DNA of 64,000 bases from Arsenophonus sp046530765 (GCA_046530765.1 JBHEQS010000001.1:124001-188000), one strand, 5' to 3'. Counted from the stretch's first letter, positions 21,732-33,834 are shown. Program-made: numbers and translations. The notes: generated by a model from the sequence alone, not told the origin.

Positions 21732-24118
21732 TTGTAGTTAATTATGGAATAATATATTAATTTACAATCAAATAATTAAAAATAAATAGATATTTAATCT
21801 TTTATTTAAAAAGTAATTTATTAAGTTTTATAATCGTTATAAATTATCAAAGTGGCCAAAATTAAATAATAAAAATATCACATATTGATAATATTTTTAG
21901 CAAAGTAATGACATTGAATTTTAATAATTTACTATTTTAAATAGCGTATTAAAGTATATTATATATTAAATTAATTATTATATGATTTTTATATTTTCAA
22001 CACATATATAAAATCTATTAAAAATCTATAAATTATATTAAAATAATGCACATTATCATTTGGTGTTCTAGTATTATTTATAATATATTTTTATTAAATG
22101 TTTGATAACATATAAATTGATATAATTTCTAATAATACTAAATGATGTATGTGTTGTGCATTTATTAATATTACAAATTTTTTATCAATCTATAATTGAT
22201 AGATATTATTTATAGTTTTTTTGTTTTATTTATTTGTTAATTATTTACACTAAATGTTTATTATTAAAAATATTTAACATAATATGCAATTAAAAATTAT
22301 TATTAATTGGTTTTATGATATATCACTATTATATAAATGTTCTTTTCCTATAGATGATAAAAATGAGTAATAAGATTATTTCTTTAAATAACTATATTAT
22401 TTTCTTAATTATTTAGATAAGCATATGTGATGAATTTTTCATTTATTCTTTTTCTATTATTAAGTATTGATATACTATACTTTTAAATTTTAATCAGTTT
22501 AGTAACAAATCGATTTATATCAAATAAAGAAACTTGTTTAATATTTATTTAAGTTAATATTGACAACTACATATACATGAAATGTAGATTAATAATTATC
22601 ATTAAATTTTATATATTAAATTTAATATTTTCATACATAACAACTTAGAAAGAAAATATTGAGATATAAATTTACTAATTAACTATTTTTCTATATAATA
22701 AAGAAGTTTGTTTTGATATAAAATTTATTTCTATTTTTTGTTATAAATTTCACTATTTAATGTATAAGGATTATACAATATAAATTGTAATAATGTTCCT
22801 AAAATTAAAATAATGTTTTTTTTATTTATAACATTAGTACAGTTTGTACAGTTTAGTATATTTAAAATAAATTCCACATTTCTAAAAATATATATTGTAG
22901 ATTTAATAAATAAAAATTTTAAAAATATAACTAAACTTGTCAATGTTAAAAGATGTTTCTTTATGGAAAAGAAAGTAATAAAATGTTTTAATACTTATTT
23001 AAACTTTTCATAACAAACAGTATTTAATAATTTTTTCCAATTAAAAAATAATTCACTTTTTAAAGTATTTTTGAAGATCTGTTTGTAAGCTACAAACTAT
23101 TTTTTATGAGATAAATTTAAATTTTAAAAAAAATCCTATTTTGCGCTTAATTTATAATAAAAATAATCTATTTTCATAAATTATTATATAATATAACTTA
23201 GATTTATTAAATTTTTAAATAATATTTAAATACTTTTTTTATTTTTTTAAACTTATTTTAACTTAAAGAATTATATTGATAATAATTATTTTTATTCAAC
23301 GTTAAAATCAACATAAGTTATCAGAATCTTTTATGATTTGTAAATTTTATGTAACTATATTTTAGAAAACAAAAAAAATTCTATGCATTTAAAATTTATC
23401 TATCTAAATAAGACTTTATATTAGTAAAGATCAATTGATTTTATTATTGATTTCTTATTTAAGAAATTTTGCATAAAAAATAAATAATCTTATAGTTAAG
23501 ATATAAATTATTAAGATATTAGGTGAACTATACCAATAGTTAATTGTCAATTTTTTTAAATATCTAAATCAAACTATATATCATAAAGTTAATAATTTTT
23601 CTTATAAAAACTATTAATAGAAAAATATTACAAATGTTATTTAATCACAAAGTATTAATATATATCATAGGCATTTAAATATTTTATATTAAAATATAAT
23701 AGTCTCAATATTTCAAGATAAAATAAATTAATTTTTAATTAATAATAGTTTTATTTTATAAAATACTATCAAAATATATTATTAATTTAACAATCGTTAA
23801 TATTTTATTATAACTTTTATTTTAAAATCTATAAGTTTTGTTTATTTAAATAGTTTTAGTTTTAATTATCATATTTTTTTGTGCTAAAAAAATAATTTTA
23901 ATAATTTTAATAATTTTAATTAAAAACTGTTTTATCTGAAAATTAAATGAAATAAAGAAATAACTAAATAAATATTTTACTATTAATTGATTATATAACT
24001 TTTCTTCATATTTAAAAAATAATTAAAAATTATTTAATTTTTATGTAGTTAATTTTAATATACAATTGAGAGCTTGTAAATAAGTTTAAATTTTATTGAA
24101 ATAAATCAATATGATTTT

Positions 24119-24155
24119 TGTTAGTTTTTAAAATACTATATTTTAAAAACTAACA
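24119..24155. repeat. Perfect 17-bp hairpin
   Basis: Arms 24119-24135 and 24139-24155 pair perfectly around the loop CTA. There is no T-run on either side. Confidence 0.6.
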
Positions 24156-25792
24156 TGGACAATTAAAACTTATTTATTTATTTATTTATTTATTTAAAAT
24201 ATAAATAAATATAAACTATTAAATAACAAATGAATAAACAGATTATTATTAATATTTTTCTTAAACAATTTTAATGATATAATTTGATTTTTATGAGAAT
24301 GCCAATAATAGTTATTTAACTAACAACTTTCCAGTAATAACAACAATCTGAATATTTTATGAATAAAATATTCATGACTACGTAGTTTTATCATAAGGTA
24401 ATTTTCTTGCACAATAAATTGGCAAACGATAGATTTTTATTCTTGGTAAGTTTTTTTTGATTTTTTTCTAAATAAAAAGTTATTAACTTTTTATTTATTA
24501 TAGACTAAATAAATATTTTTATTAGTAATTATAATTTAAGTGATTTATTAATGGTTTCTGATAAGAACTTTCTCGAGTAATTTACTTTATTAAGTATATG
24601 TATATTATTTAACATATTCTTTTGTAGCCATTTATCAATCTTTTGATTAGCCATGTTTATGTTTAAATTTTATTTTTAGAACAAAGTAAAATATATGCAT
24701 AAAATTTATATTAAGGTTCTTAGCAGTTTTTAACTTTAAGATTTTTATTTTTAATAGTCAACATATTACACATAAAATATAAAAACTCTTTTTTTATAAA
24801 ATAACTAAAAATAAGTTTTATTTATATTGTAAACCATAACTCTATATAGGAAAATGTTTTTAACAAAATTAAGTTATAAAAATATAACTTCTAATTAGAG
24901 TGATATAAAATAGTAAACTACTAAACTTATTAAACAGTTAAAACTTTTAATTTTATATAAATATTATGCAATCTCTATTTTTATAATAACAAAAATTTTG
25001 AATAACTAATTTAGCAATTATTAAACTATAATAATAAGTTAGTTAATTTACCAAAACATATTCAATAAATTTATTGAATAAAATAAATATTACATATCGT
25101 TTGTTTATATAACATGGTTATATAGCAATAATATTTAAATTGAAATTAAGTTGAATATTATTAATATGTTAAATATATCTTACTTTTTATAAAAGTTATC
25201 TAGAATATTTATTCTAATTTAGATTACTATAACTATATATATTAGTTTGATAAAATTTAGATAATAAGTAATTAAATCAATGATAAAATGTAGATTGATA
25301 TTCTTAATACAAGAATCGCTAATTTAAAAATATGAACAAATATGATTTATAAATATTTTAATTAATGATTGTGTATCAAGAAAGAAGTAAGACATAATAA
25401 ACTTGGATTATGTATTATATAAAATTGTATTAAGTGGAGTAATAGTTAATTATTGTTTATCAATTCTAAATTTTCTTATGTTAATTACATATTTAATTAT
25501 AACTAACAATATAGTATTGCATAACAGTAATCTAACACATAACATTATTTTTATCTGTATTAAATAACAAACTATAAATATAATAAATTATAGTGCAATA
25601 TCTGTTGTATAAAATTGAAAATAAAATTAATAACATTTTATTCAATTTATTTATAGCTTATATTGAATACTTCTTTACATTGTAACTTGATATGACAAAT
25701 AAATCTATATTGATATAAAGATATATAACTGATTATTAATGCATAGATTATATAAAATATTATTGCTACATATATTTAATATATTATATAAT

Positions 25793-25891
25793 CTACTTTA
25801 CTACTTTACTACTTTACTACTTTACTACTTTACTACTTTACTACTTTACTACTTTACTACTTTACTACTTTACTACTTTACTACTTTACTA
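25793..25891 (+). repeat. Tandem array: 12 perfect copies of CTACTTTA
   Basis: Twelve identical 8-base units run from 25793 to 25888, followed by a partial CTA. This is the cleanest tandem array in the window. Perfect identity implies recent expansion or strong slippage turnover. It lies in noncoding DNA between purL and nadE. Confidence 0.97.
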
Positions 25892-27240
25892 TCTTAGAAT
25901 GTTAAATTTTACAAATTAATTACCAAACTAGATATATATAAAATAGTTTAGTTAATTAATTAGAAAACTTTTTTATTTGTAACATTTTATTTGATATAAT
26001 GTAACAAATAATTATATCACTAAATAATTTATTATTTAAATTATTTCAGTTTTAATTTGAAGTTTTAAGTTTATAGTTCTATTAATAGATTTTATCTATC
26101 AGTATAGTTTTTATGTAAAAATAAATTTAGATTCTTGATATTAAAGAAACAAATCAGTAATATTTAAGTTTCTAAGATATAATAATAAACACGATAGTTT
26201 AGTTGAACTGACATCTATCTATTTATAATTTATTTTTAAAAATTAAATATTTCTTAATGTGAAGTATGTAAGAATATAAAATTATAACTTTATTTTTATT
26301 AAAATAATAATAACTTGTTAAAAATATAAATACATAAAATCAATATAAATTGATAATTAAATGCTAAAAAATTAAAAACTACAAATGCTAGTAATAGTTT
26401 TATTCTGTTATAAAATGAAATACAATTTTTAATTTTAGATAATAAATAACATAATATTTTATTTATAGATAATCATTTTATTTGTTTAAATTATATTTAC
26501 ATATTTAACAATAGAAGAGTTTAAAGGTATAAATAAAGCAGTAAAATTAATTTAACTATAAGTGATTCATCTATAACTATATTAGATGGCTCAGTACTTT
26601 ATAATATACTGAAATAATTACTAGATACATATATTAACAACACTTTATTTATCATCCAACTCAGTATTTATAATGTGAATATTGTGATCAAGTTTTGTTA
26701 AAAAGTCTATATTTCTAATGAAAAATAAAGTAAAAAATATTAATTTCAACCAAAGTCTGATAATATTTTATTTATTAAAAGTTACGTATTGTATTACAGT
26801 ATTATACTAATAGATTAATAAATTAAGATTTCAATACAAATAAAAAAATAATTTTATAAAAAATTTATTTCTTTGTTTTATAAACAAAAGACATTAATTG
26901 AATTAATAATTTATTTTTACAGTAAAAATTTTAGAATCTAAGATTTTTTTGTTATATTAATTCAGATTTCACTAGATGAATTCGTTAATTGTTGAAGCTC
27001 ATTATTGTCATGAAATGCCGAATATAATTTTTTTTATAAAAAAAATTATATATCTTTTTATCTCAAGTAAAATTATCTTTATTTCTGCAAAAAAAAGATT
27101 AATTAGATCATCAATTACGATTTAGATATTTATGTTCTAATTATTATATATAATAATCTTGATTTGTTAGAAATACTAAATTCATTATATTTAATAATAG
27201 TTCAGAGTATATTACTGTATCATATAATAGATATATAAGC

Positions 27241-27295
27241 AATAAGCAATAAGCAATAAGCAATAAGCAATAAGCAATAAGCAATAAGCAATAAG
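27241..27295 (+). repeat. Tandem array: 7 perfect copies of AATAAGC
   Basis: Seven identical 7-base units run from 27241 to 27289, with degenerate partial units at both edges (TATAAGC before, AATAAG after). It lies inside the glrR fossil, so the expansion happened after or during loss of the gene. Confidence 0.95.
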
Positions 27296-27373
27296 TAGTA
27301 TGATAAATATTAATACAAGTAAATTAGTCTGTAAGTACATACAAAAATTAACAGATGTTATTTAGCCCTGTGT

Positions 27374-27403
27374 TACATTAATAACTGAACGGTTATTAAT
27401 GTA
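27374..27403. repeat. 12-bp hairpin with TGAACG loop
   Basis: Arms 27374-27385 and 27392-27403 pair perfectly. It lies within the glrR fossil between the tandem array and the C-terminal relic. Confidence 0.5.
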
Positions 27404-27633
27404 TAATTAATTATTTTATATTCTGTAATTCTATAATATTAATTAACTATTTTATTAATATTCATAATTAATTTCGAAAATTCTTATTGATTATTAAGAT
27501 CAAATGTTCTAAAAATTAAAATGCATGTTATATAAAATTTAATAGATATTTATAAATTATTAGTAGAATACAAGATCTATGCTAATAATTTTTTAAAAAA
27601 AATAATTTTTATTATATCTGAAAAGTAAATTAT

Positions 27634-29256
27634 ATGAATAGAACGCTAAATGTTGCGCTGGCACAATTAAATTTTCTAGTAGGTGACATTGAAGGAAATT
27701 CTGAACGCATGGTAAAGGAAGCTAAAGCTCAACATTTGCAAAAAGTAGATCTAGTTCTGTTTTCAGAATTGTCATTAACTGGTTACCCTCCAGAGGATTT
27801 GCTTTTTCGTCTAGATTTTTACCAACGTTGCATGAAGCAGCTTAATAGTCTTAAAGACTCTAGTCAAAATATAGGCATTGTTATTGGTCATCCATGGAAG
27901 GAAAACAAAAAATATTATAATGCATTGTCATTTTTTTATCAAAGAAAAATAATAGCACGATATTTTAAGCAGCAATTACCAAATTATGGTGTTTTTGATG
28001 AAAAGCGTTATTTTTATTCAAGTAATAAAACATGTGTTGTTTCTTTTAAAGGATATAAGTTAGGTTTTTTAATTTGTGAAGATGCTTGGTCTAATGATCA
28101 TGTTGATTCAATTAAAATTAAAGGTGCTGATATAATAATTATTATTAATTCTTCACCTTATAGTCGAACAAAACAAGATATCCGTTCAAAATTATTAAAA
28201 TGTCACTGTGAAAGAATTCACTTGCCAATTATTTATTTAAATCAAGTTGGTGGGCAGGATGAGCTTATATTTGATGGCGGATCAAAAGTATTTGATTCAA
28301 ATGGTAATGTTACGCATCATCTATCTCAATTTACTGAAGAAGTTCTGCAGTGTAAATTTAATAATTACGAACCAGTACCGATCAATAATTTATCAAAAAC
28401 ATTATCACCAATCGCTGAAGTTTATGAGGCATTAGTGATGGCAACTCGTGATTATGTTAATAAAAATAGATTTTCTGGAGTTATTTTAGGATTATCTGGC
28501 GGGATTGATTCAGCTTTAACTATGGTTATTGCAGTAGATGCTTTAGGAAAAGATAAGGTTCACTCAGTAATGATGCCGTTTAAGTATACAACTAAAACAA
28601 GTATTAACGCTGCTTATGAACAAACAGGATTGTTAAATAGTAAATTTACTATTGTATCTATTGAAACAATGTATGATGCATTTGTGGCAGGTTTGTCATC
28701 GTTATTTGTAAATTCTATACCAGACAAAACTGAGGAAAACCTTCAGGCTCGCTGTCGCGCTGTTATTCTAATGGCAATATCAAATAAAAGTGGTGGATTA
28801 GTATTAACTAGTAGCAATAAAAGTGAATACTCTGTAGGTTATACAACTATATATGGTGATATGGCTGGTGGTTTTGCTGTACTTAAAGATGTATCAAAGA
28901 CTTTGGTATTTGAACTTGCAAAATATCGAAATACTATTTCACAAGTTATTCCAAATAGTGTGATTAATAGATCACCTTCTGCTGAATTAGCTTCAGGACA
29001 ACTTGATCAGAATACTTTACCTCCTTACCATGTATTGGATGCAATTCTTGAGGGTTATATTGAACATGATAAATCTGTCAATGAATTAGTTTCAATTGGG
29101 TTTGATGAAGTAACAGTACGTAATGTTATTAAGTTGGTTGATATTAATGAATATAAACGACGCCAAGCACCAATAGGTCCAAGGGTTACAATTAGAAATC
29201 TCAACAAAGATAGGCGTTACCCAATTACTTCAGCTTTTGGGCGCAAAAATTGGTGA
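27634..29256 (+). CDS. nadE: Glutamine-dependent NAD+ synthetase
   Basis: This enzyme makes NAD+ from deamido-NAD+, using ammonia released from glutamine. It is the long two-domain form (540 aa), unlike the ammonia-only 275-aa E. coli enzyme. The N-terminal nitrilase-type amidase shows a Glu45 (LFSELSLTGYPPEDLL), Lys112 (FKQQLPNYGVFDE), Cys148 (GFLICEDAW) triad. The C-terminal synthetase has the SGGIDS pyrophosphate loop at residues 288-293 and SNKSEYSVGYTTIYGD further on. The start ATG has only a weak ribosome site. It lies between the fossils of glrR and glnB. The two-domain form and this position are features I associate with Proteus/Providencia/Arsenophonus relatives (from memory). Confidence 0.97.
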   Translation: MNRTLNVALAQLNFLVGDIEGNSERMVKEAKAQHLQKVDLVLFSELSLTGYPPEDLLFRLDFYQRCMKQLNSLKDSSQNIGIVIGHPWKENKKYYNALSFFYQRKIIARYFKQQLPNYGVFDEKRYFYSSNKTCVVSFKGYKLGFLICEDAWSNDHVDSIKIKGADIIIIINSSPYSRTKQDIRSKLLKCHCERIHLPIIYLNQVGGQDELIFDGGSKVFDSNGNVTHHLSQFTEEVLQCKFNNYEPVPINNLSKTLSPIAEVYEALVMATRDYVNKNRFSGVILGLSGGIDSALTMVIAVDALGKDKVHSVMMPFKYTTKTSINAAYEQTGLLNSKFTIVSIETMYDAFVAGLSSLFVNSIPDKTEENLQARCRAVILMAISNKSGGLVLTSSNKSEYSVGYTTIYGDMAGGFAVLKDVSKTLVFELAKYRNTISQVIPNSVINRSPSAELASGQLDQNTLPPYHVLDAILEGYIEHDKSVNELVSIGFDEVTVRNVIKLVDINEYKRRQAPIGPRVTIRNLNKDRRYPITSAFGRKNW

Positions 29257-29282
29257 TTATTTAATAAAGTTATTGAATAATC

Positions 29283-29503
29283 ATAAAAAAAATCATTAAT
29301 TTCAAAAACTTAATAATATAAAAGACTTTATTAGATATTTCTATAAAAGCATAAATATTATAAAAATAAAAATAATATCTACGGATTGATTGTGTAAAAT
29401 ATATAGTTGATTTTTTAAAATAAAAAATATTTTTATGACGATATTACTGGTAGTCTTGTTGAGAATGAGATAAAAAAGATACTAAATATCGTATATAAAT
29501 AAA
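29283..29503 (+). pseudogene. glnB: glnB fossil (nitrogen regulatory protein P-II)
   Basis: Starting 26 bases after nadE, the plus strand reads IKKI..INFKNL (P-II MKKIDAIIKPFKL), with ATA in place of ATG. It continues as KYIVDFLK-KI (EYMVDFLPKVKI) and, after a frame shift, YDDITGSLVENEIKKI (PDDIVDTCVDTII). The three blocks are in the right order but the gene is compressed (about 220 of 339 bases), with stops. Loss of P-II beside an intact glutamine-dependent NadE suggests nitrogen sensing has been dismantled while the biosynthetic gene was kept. Confidence 0.72.
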
Positions 29504-32414
29504 ATAATTTATCTTTTAATTCATTTCTAAAATTCTATTTAATTATTATATGTAAGTAGTAATTAGTAGAGATTTATATTATTGAAATTTTCAATAGATT
29601 TATCGAAATTAAAACTATATCTAATAAAATATATTATTATATTATAATATATCTACTTACTAGAAAAATTCTCGCCATAGTGCGAATAAAAAAATTAATA
29701 AAAAATTAAAAAAACTTAATTTAATTAAATTATAAATATATATGAGTTATTCATTAAATTTTTTGACTTAAAACATAACATATTTGCAACAAAGAAATTG
29801 TAAATATCAAAAAAATTTTCATAATTTGCATGCAAATTATACAACAATATTCCATAAAATTATGTAAATCATTTGTAATTCGAAAATCTTTTTTATTACG
29901 TAAAGATTAATAAACAATCACTAAAAATATGTTAAATTACATATAAATCCTTATTTTTATAATCTGTATCTATTAATTTAATTTTTATAAAAAAACTAAT
30001 TAGTAATATATTAAAATCAGATATTTACTATAAACATTAGCAACTTCTATAGTAAATAAAATTTACAAAATTTTATCAATAAAAAAAAATAAAAACTTAT
30101 CAATTAGAAAATAAATAATTTATAGTTTATAAAATATATTTTTTATGATTTCTATATGTTATGATTATTTTTAATAGATTTATACAGTTATTGTTAGTTA
30201 TGGTTATAGGCTTAAAACAAATATCATTATCATTTACATACAGACATGAATATTGTAATCAATAATTATTTAAAATAAATATTGATAATAATTTTTTTAT
30301 AAAAAATATTGCATAATACTAATGATTTCACTTGTATAAAATTTCTAAGTTTTATAAAAAATATTAGATTTTATAAATCTCGGTATGTTTATAATTTATT
30401 GAAAAGTAAGATATTAAGTTAAATTTAATATCATTGCATTACATATACATTAATTAATAAAATATAAATTAATGTATATAAAATTAAAGAAAAAAATAAT
30501 TGTATAATAATTTATATACATATTATTTCATCAAAGTTAAAGAATTTTAGTATATTAAAATTGTTAAAGAATTTTATCTAGTATTTTTAGTAAAAACAAA
30601 CAATAACTTAAGTATTATTGAAACTTATAGTAGAGGCACATATTCTAGATGAAATAAATATTTTATAAAAATTAGTTTGTCACATTGATATACTACAAAT
30701 AATTTACTGAAAACATAGATAAACAAATATTAAATTATGCCGTGATATTAAGAACAACCAAGTATGTATAAATGTACGTTATTTTTTAAATTTATTATGA
30801 TTCTATTAATTATACTAAATATATAGTATATTAATCGTTATTGCTTTTTACCATATAGAAAGAAAATAATAACTTAAATTATTTTTACAAATCATACTTT
30901 TAGTTATTTATTATCCAATCAATATATAAAATAAAATAGATAATAAGTTATTATATATTACTAACGATTTTTAATTAACTAGTAATAACATAATTTTATG
31001 TATTATATATATTTTAAAATAAAATAATGTCAGTAATATTTAAATTTTTTTGTAGTTATATAACTGTAATACTTATTAAGATAGTGTCATGATGATTTTG
31101 TATTCAATATTATTAAAGTTTTTATAACTTTATATATTTTATATATATTATTATAATAATAATGGCAATAATAAATTTGCGAAATTTGAAGCCTACTAAA
31201 TTAATGTAAGATAGCAATAATAATTGATAATCTGAAGTTTAATGTAATAAAATTATTTCTAATTTAATACTGTTTTCTTAGATTCATGTAGAATGTTATG
31301 TTTGAATTTATCTATAAATTAGTAAAATAGAAATATAAACAATTTTCTAGTTTTGTATTTTCTTTTAATAAATAGAAAACTTCCTATATTAATCATAATC
31401 TTTTATGTGCAATATATATTTTATATATTTAAATATATTTAGATTTTGCTTGAAGTTGTGTATTGTTTAATTTTACATAAAAGATAATATTAGTATTTTA
31501 ATTTAGCTATATATTATATATGTGCAGTATTGGTTAATTCTAATTATTGATTCATGTTTTTGTTGAGTTTAATAAATTATCAGTAAAGAATTTAAACGCT
31601 TTTTTTACAGTCATACAGTTAACATTAAAGATATTAAATAAATTTTTAAGTTAATAAATATTTTATTTTATTATTTAAGATCGTAAAATTACTAAATGCT
31701 GATATATGTTAAGACATTAATAGATTTTATTAGACAATGTAAAATATCTAGATTTACATATAAAAATTAACTTTAATAATTATAGCTTAATTTTAACAAG
31801 AATATTAATTAAAATTAATAATAAATGTTACATCGACTGTCAAGATTTATAAACGTTTTAATTTTATTTTCTATAAGCTTTGTAATTTCTATAATTTAAA
31901 TTTGTGTTTTATTTTTTTTTGTGAAAATTAATTTTAATGATCTAGATGAAAATTTCTTTTCACTAGAAAGAAAACTTAAATAAAAATAATTAAAATAGGA
32001 ATTCTTAACGTTAATTTATTATGTAATCTTAATTCATATTCAAAATAAAGAATTAAAAAAGATATAAATAACATTTAATTTTCTTATAACGAGTAATATA
32101 ATTTTTATCATATATATAAAAGAAAAGCATTTTAAAACATTTATATCTCAATATATTAATTTTTATACGATATATTATGATAATTAAAATTTGAATTTAA
32201 ATAAAACAATATATAAATCGATAAATATTTAGTGTTTTACAAATTTCTATTTGTTCATTTATGAACAAATTAATTATAGATATTTTATATAAATGGTGTA
32301 CAAAAAAAACTTATTTAATATTTTATAAACATCTACTTTAATTCTAAAGTAATTAAAATATATAGTTAATAATATAAAATTTATATACTAACAAACAACT
32401 AACTGAAATATTAT
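29504..32414. other. Noncoding AT-rich DNA after the glnB fossil
   Basis: There is no gene. E. coli order would place hmp and glyA here; neither could be recognised. A 13-bp hairpin lies at 30443-30479 and a 10-bp one at 32249-32270. Confidence 0.5.
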
Positions 32415-32486
32415 GTGGCTATTTTTCTTAACATTTTAAAGCAATATTTATTGCTTAATATATCAAAGAATAGAAAAAAAGAAGTT

Positions 32487-32559
32487 AGTTGGAAACCTCA
32501 ACTCATTATCTTTCATTCTAAAAAACGGCGTTTAAGTTTTCTTAATGAGGTTTCCAACT
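32487..32559 (-). terminator. 14-bp inverted repeat downstream of fimbrial-type gene, possible terminator
   Basis: Arms 32487-32500 and 32546-32559 pair perfectly across a 45-base loop. On the minus strand the distal arm is followed by AACTTC and seven T. It lies 37-110 bases beyond the stop of the fimbrial-type gene. The stem (GTTGGAAACCTCA) is GC-rich for this region. The loop is unusually long for an intrinsic terminator. Confidence 0.4.
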
Positions 32560-32596
32560 GTTTTGTAAATAAAATTCTATTTAATTATTTTTGTTT

Positions 32597-33304
32597 TTAA
32601 TCATCGCATTCATCATCCAATTCCTCTATCCAAATTCCAGGACAAAAAACGCCAGGTTTACAAGCAGGATGTCTTACAATATAACTGTCAGTGCATTCGT
32701 TATATTTTTTTAAATCAAATTCTTCTTTTGTTACACCAGATTTAGAAAATGTTAAGAAATTCAGCATTGTATTAAAATTTAATGGTGCTGAATTAGTAAG
32801 CATACTATGAGGTATTGATAGTTTTATTTTCATTTGTACAATTAATTTTGTTATTCGCGCATTGCTTTCTAATGTATACCCAGGTTGCCATTCCTTATTT
32901 ATTCGAGCGTTTAATTTATATTCTTTTTTTTGGTTTATAAAAGTAACATGCTCTATCCCTATAGAATCTGTTCCTGTGTCAGCATCTGTTTCTATATTAT
33001 CCGCAATTATAGACACTTTAGCATTATGTCCTGCATTAAAGTATTTACTATTTGACTGAGGAGAACTTAATGTTACATTAATTATTCTTCTTTTAGCACA
33101 AGATACTTCTAATGTAGCAACTTGAGTTAATGTGAAACTTTCATTATTTTTTTCTGCTTCGTTATATAATGAAGCAGGTGTTATATTTCCATAATCGATA
33201 ATTTTTGGAGATATGGTAATATCACAGTTCTCTGATGCGTTGGCTGAATTTATTGCAAGATTAGTGATTATGCAGATAATAGACACCAATACTATTGATT
33301 TCAT
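32597..33304 (-). CDS. Secreted fimbrial-type protein (DUF1120-like), function unknown
   Basis: This 235-aa protein has a clear signal peptide (MKSIVLVSIICIITNLAINSANAS, cleavage near residue 24). The mature start ENCDITISPKIIDYGNI resembles the CxVxLSPxxxDFG-type start of DUF1120 and related fimbrial subunits. A second Cys (LEVSCAK) could form the usual disulfide. The C-terminus is unusual: a cysteine-rich acidic tail with four further Cys (NECTDS, PACKPGVFCPG, DDECDD). A GAAGGAAT ribosome site supports the ATG. It is alone: the chaperone-usher genes are 21 kb away, and the decayed fourth gene of that operon appears to be its paralogue. It could be an adhesin or pilus subunit exported by that usher. 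Family assignment is moderate; function is inferred. Confidence 0.8.
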   Translation of the reverse strand: MKSIVLVSIICIITNLAINSANASENCDITISPKIIDYGNITPASLYNEAEKNNESFTLTQVATLEVSCAKRRIINVTLSSPQSNSKYFNAGHNAKVSIIADNIETDADTGTDSIGIEHVTFINQKKEYKLNARINKEWQPGYTLESNARITKLIVQMKIKLSIPHSMLTNSAPLNFNTMLNFLTFSKSGVTKEEFDLKKYNECTDSYIVRHPACKPGVFCPGIWIEELDDECDD

Positions 33305-33414
33305 TTTATATTCCTTCTGTTACTTTATGATAAATTATTAGCATAATTTTATAGGTCTTGTCGGCTTTTTGTTATTTTAAATTTATTGTTAGGTATAATT
33401 ATTAAAAGTGTCAG

Positions 33415-33834
33415 TTATACTCTTTTCCATTCATTACACTCATAAATAAAACACTGCCGGCATGCGTTAACTTAGATAGATACCTTTTCTATATCTTTAA
33501 GCTCATATAATATCATGATTATCTATAGCAACCACTCTGAAATAACTTATTATTATTGTTGATATTATACGATATAATTTACCATTATCACTTAATTTTA
33601 AGTTACCCAGCTTACCGTCACGACGCCAATATTTATTAATGTAGTGATCAAACACTTTAATATCACATGCTAAACAATGAATTATTAGTTCAACATGAAT
33701 TGCTTATAAGCGATAACAAGCAAATACTGTAGCATGGCTATTGATTTTGGTCTATACTGTGTTCTCATCATAGGCTTATATTGGCGAATAATATAGTCAA
33801 TTTGCGCTACATTAAAAGTATTGTTCACGTACAT
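33415..33834 (-). pseudogene. Decayed ~130-codon gene, family unknown
   Basis: From an ATG at 33834 the minus strand reads MYVNNTFNVAQIDYIIRQYK, then RTQYRPKSIAMLQYLL. A frame shift leads to HVELIIHCLACDIKVFDHY, INKYWRRDGKLGNLKLS and DNGKLYRII. A second shift leads to YELKDIEKVSI, a stop, and VNACRQCFIYECNEWKRV ending at a TAA (33417-33415). The C-terminal CxxC..C pattern hints at metal binding. The length, basic character and position 110 bases upstream of a fimbrial-type gene on the same strand would suit a small regulator, but I cannot name a family. The frame shifts and internal stop show it is dead. Confidence 0.6.

Larger units (their letters stand above)
21732..26926. other. Eroded DNA, expected glrK/qseG region
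   Basis: In E. coli purL is followed by glrK, qseG, glrR and glnB on the same strand. The glrR and glnB fossils lie further on here, so this interval should have held glrK and qseG. I could not recover either by reading. The interval contains hairpins at 24119-24155 (17-bp), 24349-24374, 24469-24497 and 25059-25080 (22-base palindrome), TTTA repeats near 24170-24196, and the CTACTTTA array. Short open frames near 22731-23013 and 24529-24654 (minus, 41 codons, MANQKIDKWLQKN) have no recognisable product. Confidence 0.5.
26927..27604 (+). pseudogene. glrR: glrR fossil (two-component response regulator, sigma-54 activator type)
   Basis: The last ~45 codons align in order with the GlrR C-terminus. 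NFENSY-LLRSNV matches QFELNYLRKLL, with NV following as in GlrR. IYKLLVEYKIYANNFLK matches EFYKLLSRHELDANDFK. Upstream, weaker matches (VKIL..ESKI; FISAKKR; YDLDIYVL) lie at roughly the spacing of VKLLRVLQERK, IISATHRDL and EDLYYRL in the AAA+ domain. Stops and frame shifts are frequent, and a 7-base tandem array has expanded inside it. It ends 30 bases before nadE, on the same strand, as expected from purL-glrK-qseG-glrR order. The C-terminal match is strong; the upstream part is tentative. Confidence 0.72.

Noticed and set aside
22731..23013. Two overlapping short frames of 66-70 codons on opposite strands
   Set aside because: Composition is that of the AT-rich background (F, I, N, K only), without a ribosome site; chance frames are expected here.
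24529..24654. 41-codon minus-strand frame MANQKIDKWLQKN... followed by a hairpin
   Set aside because: It looks protein-like at the start, but frames of this length are expected by chance in 6 kb of AT-rich DNA and no family was recognised. Mentioned only in the gap entry.
25793..25891. CTACTTTA array considered as a CRISPR or integration-host repeat
   Set aside because: Units are contiguous 8-mers with no spacers.
32487..32559. Inverted repeat considered as an integron attC site
   Set aside because: The outer ends read GTT...AAC rather than the required AAC...GTT core-site arrangement, and no integrase is present.
32415..32600. 61-codon plus-strand frame opposite the fimbrial-type gene end
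   Set aside because: It runs through the inverted repeat 32487-32559 and has no features of its own.
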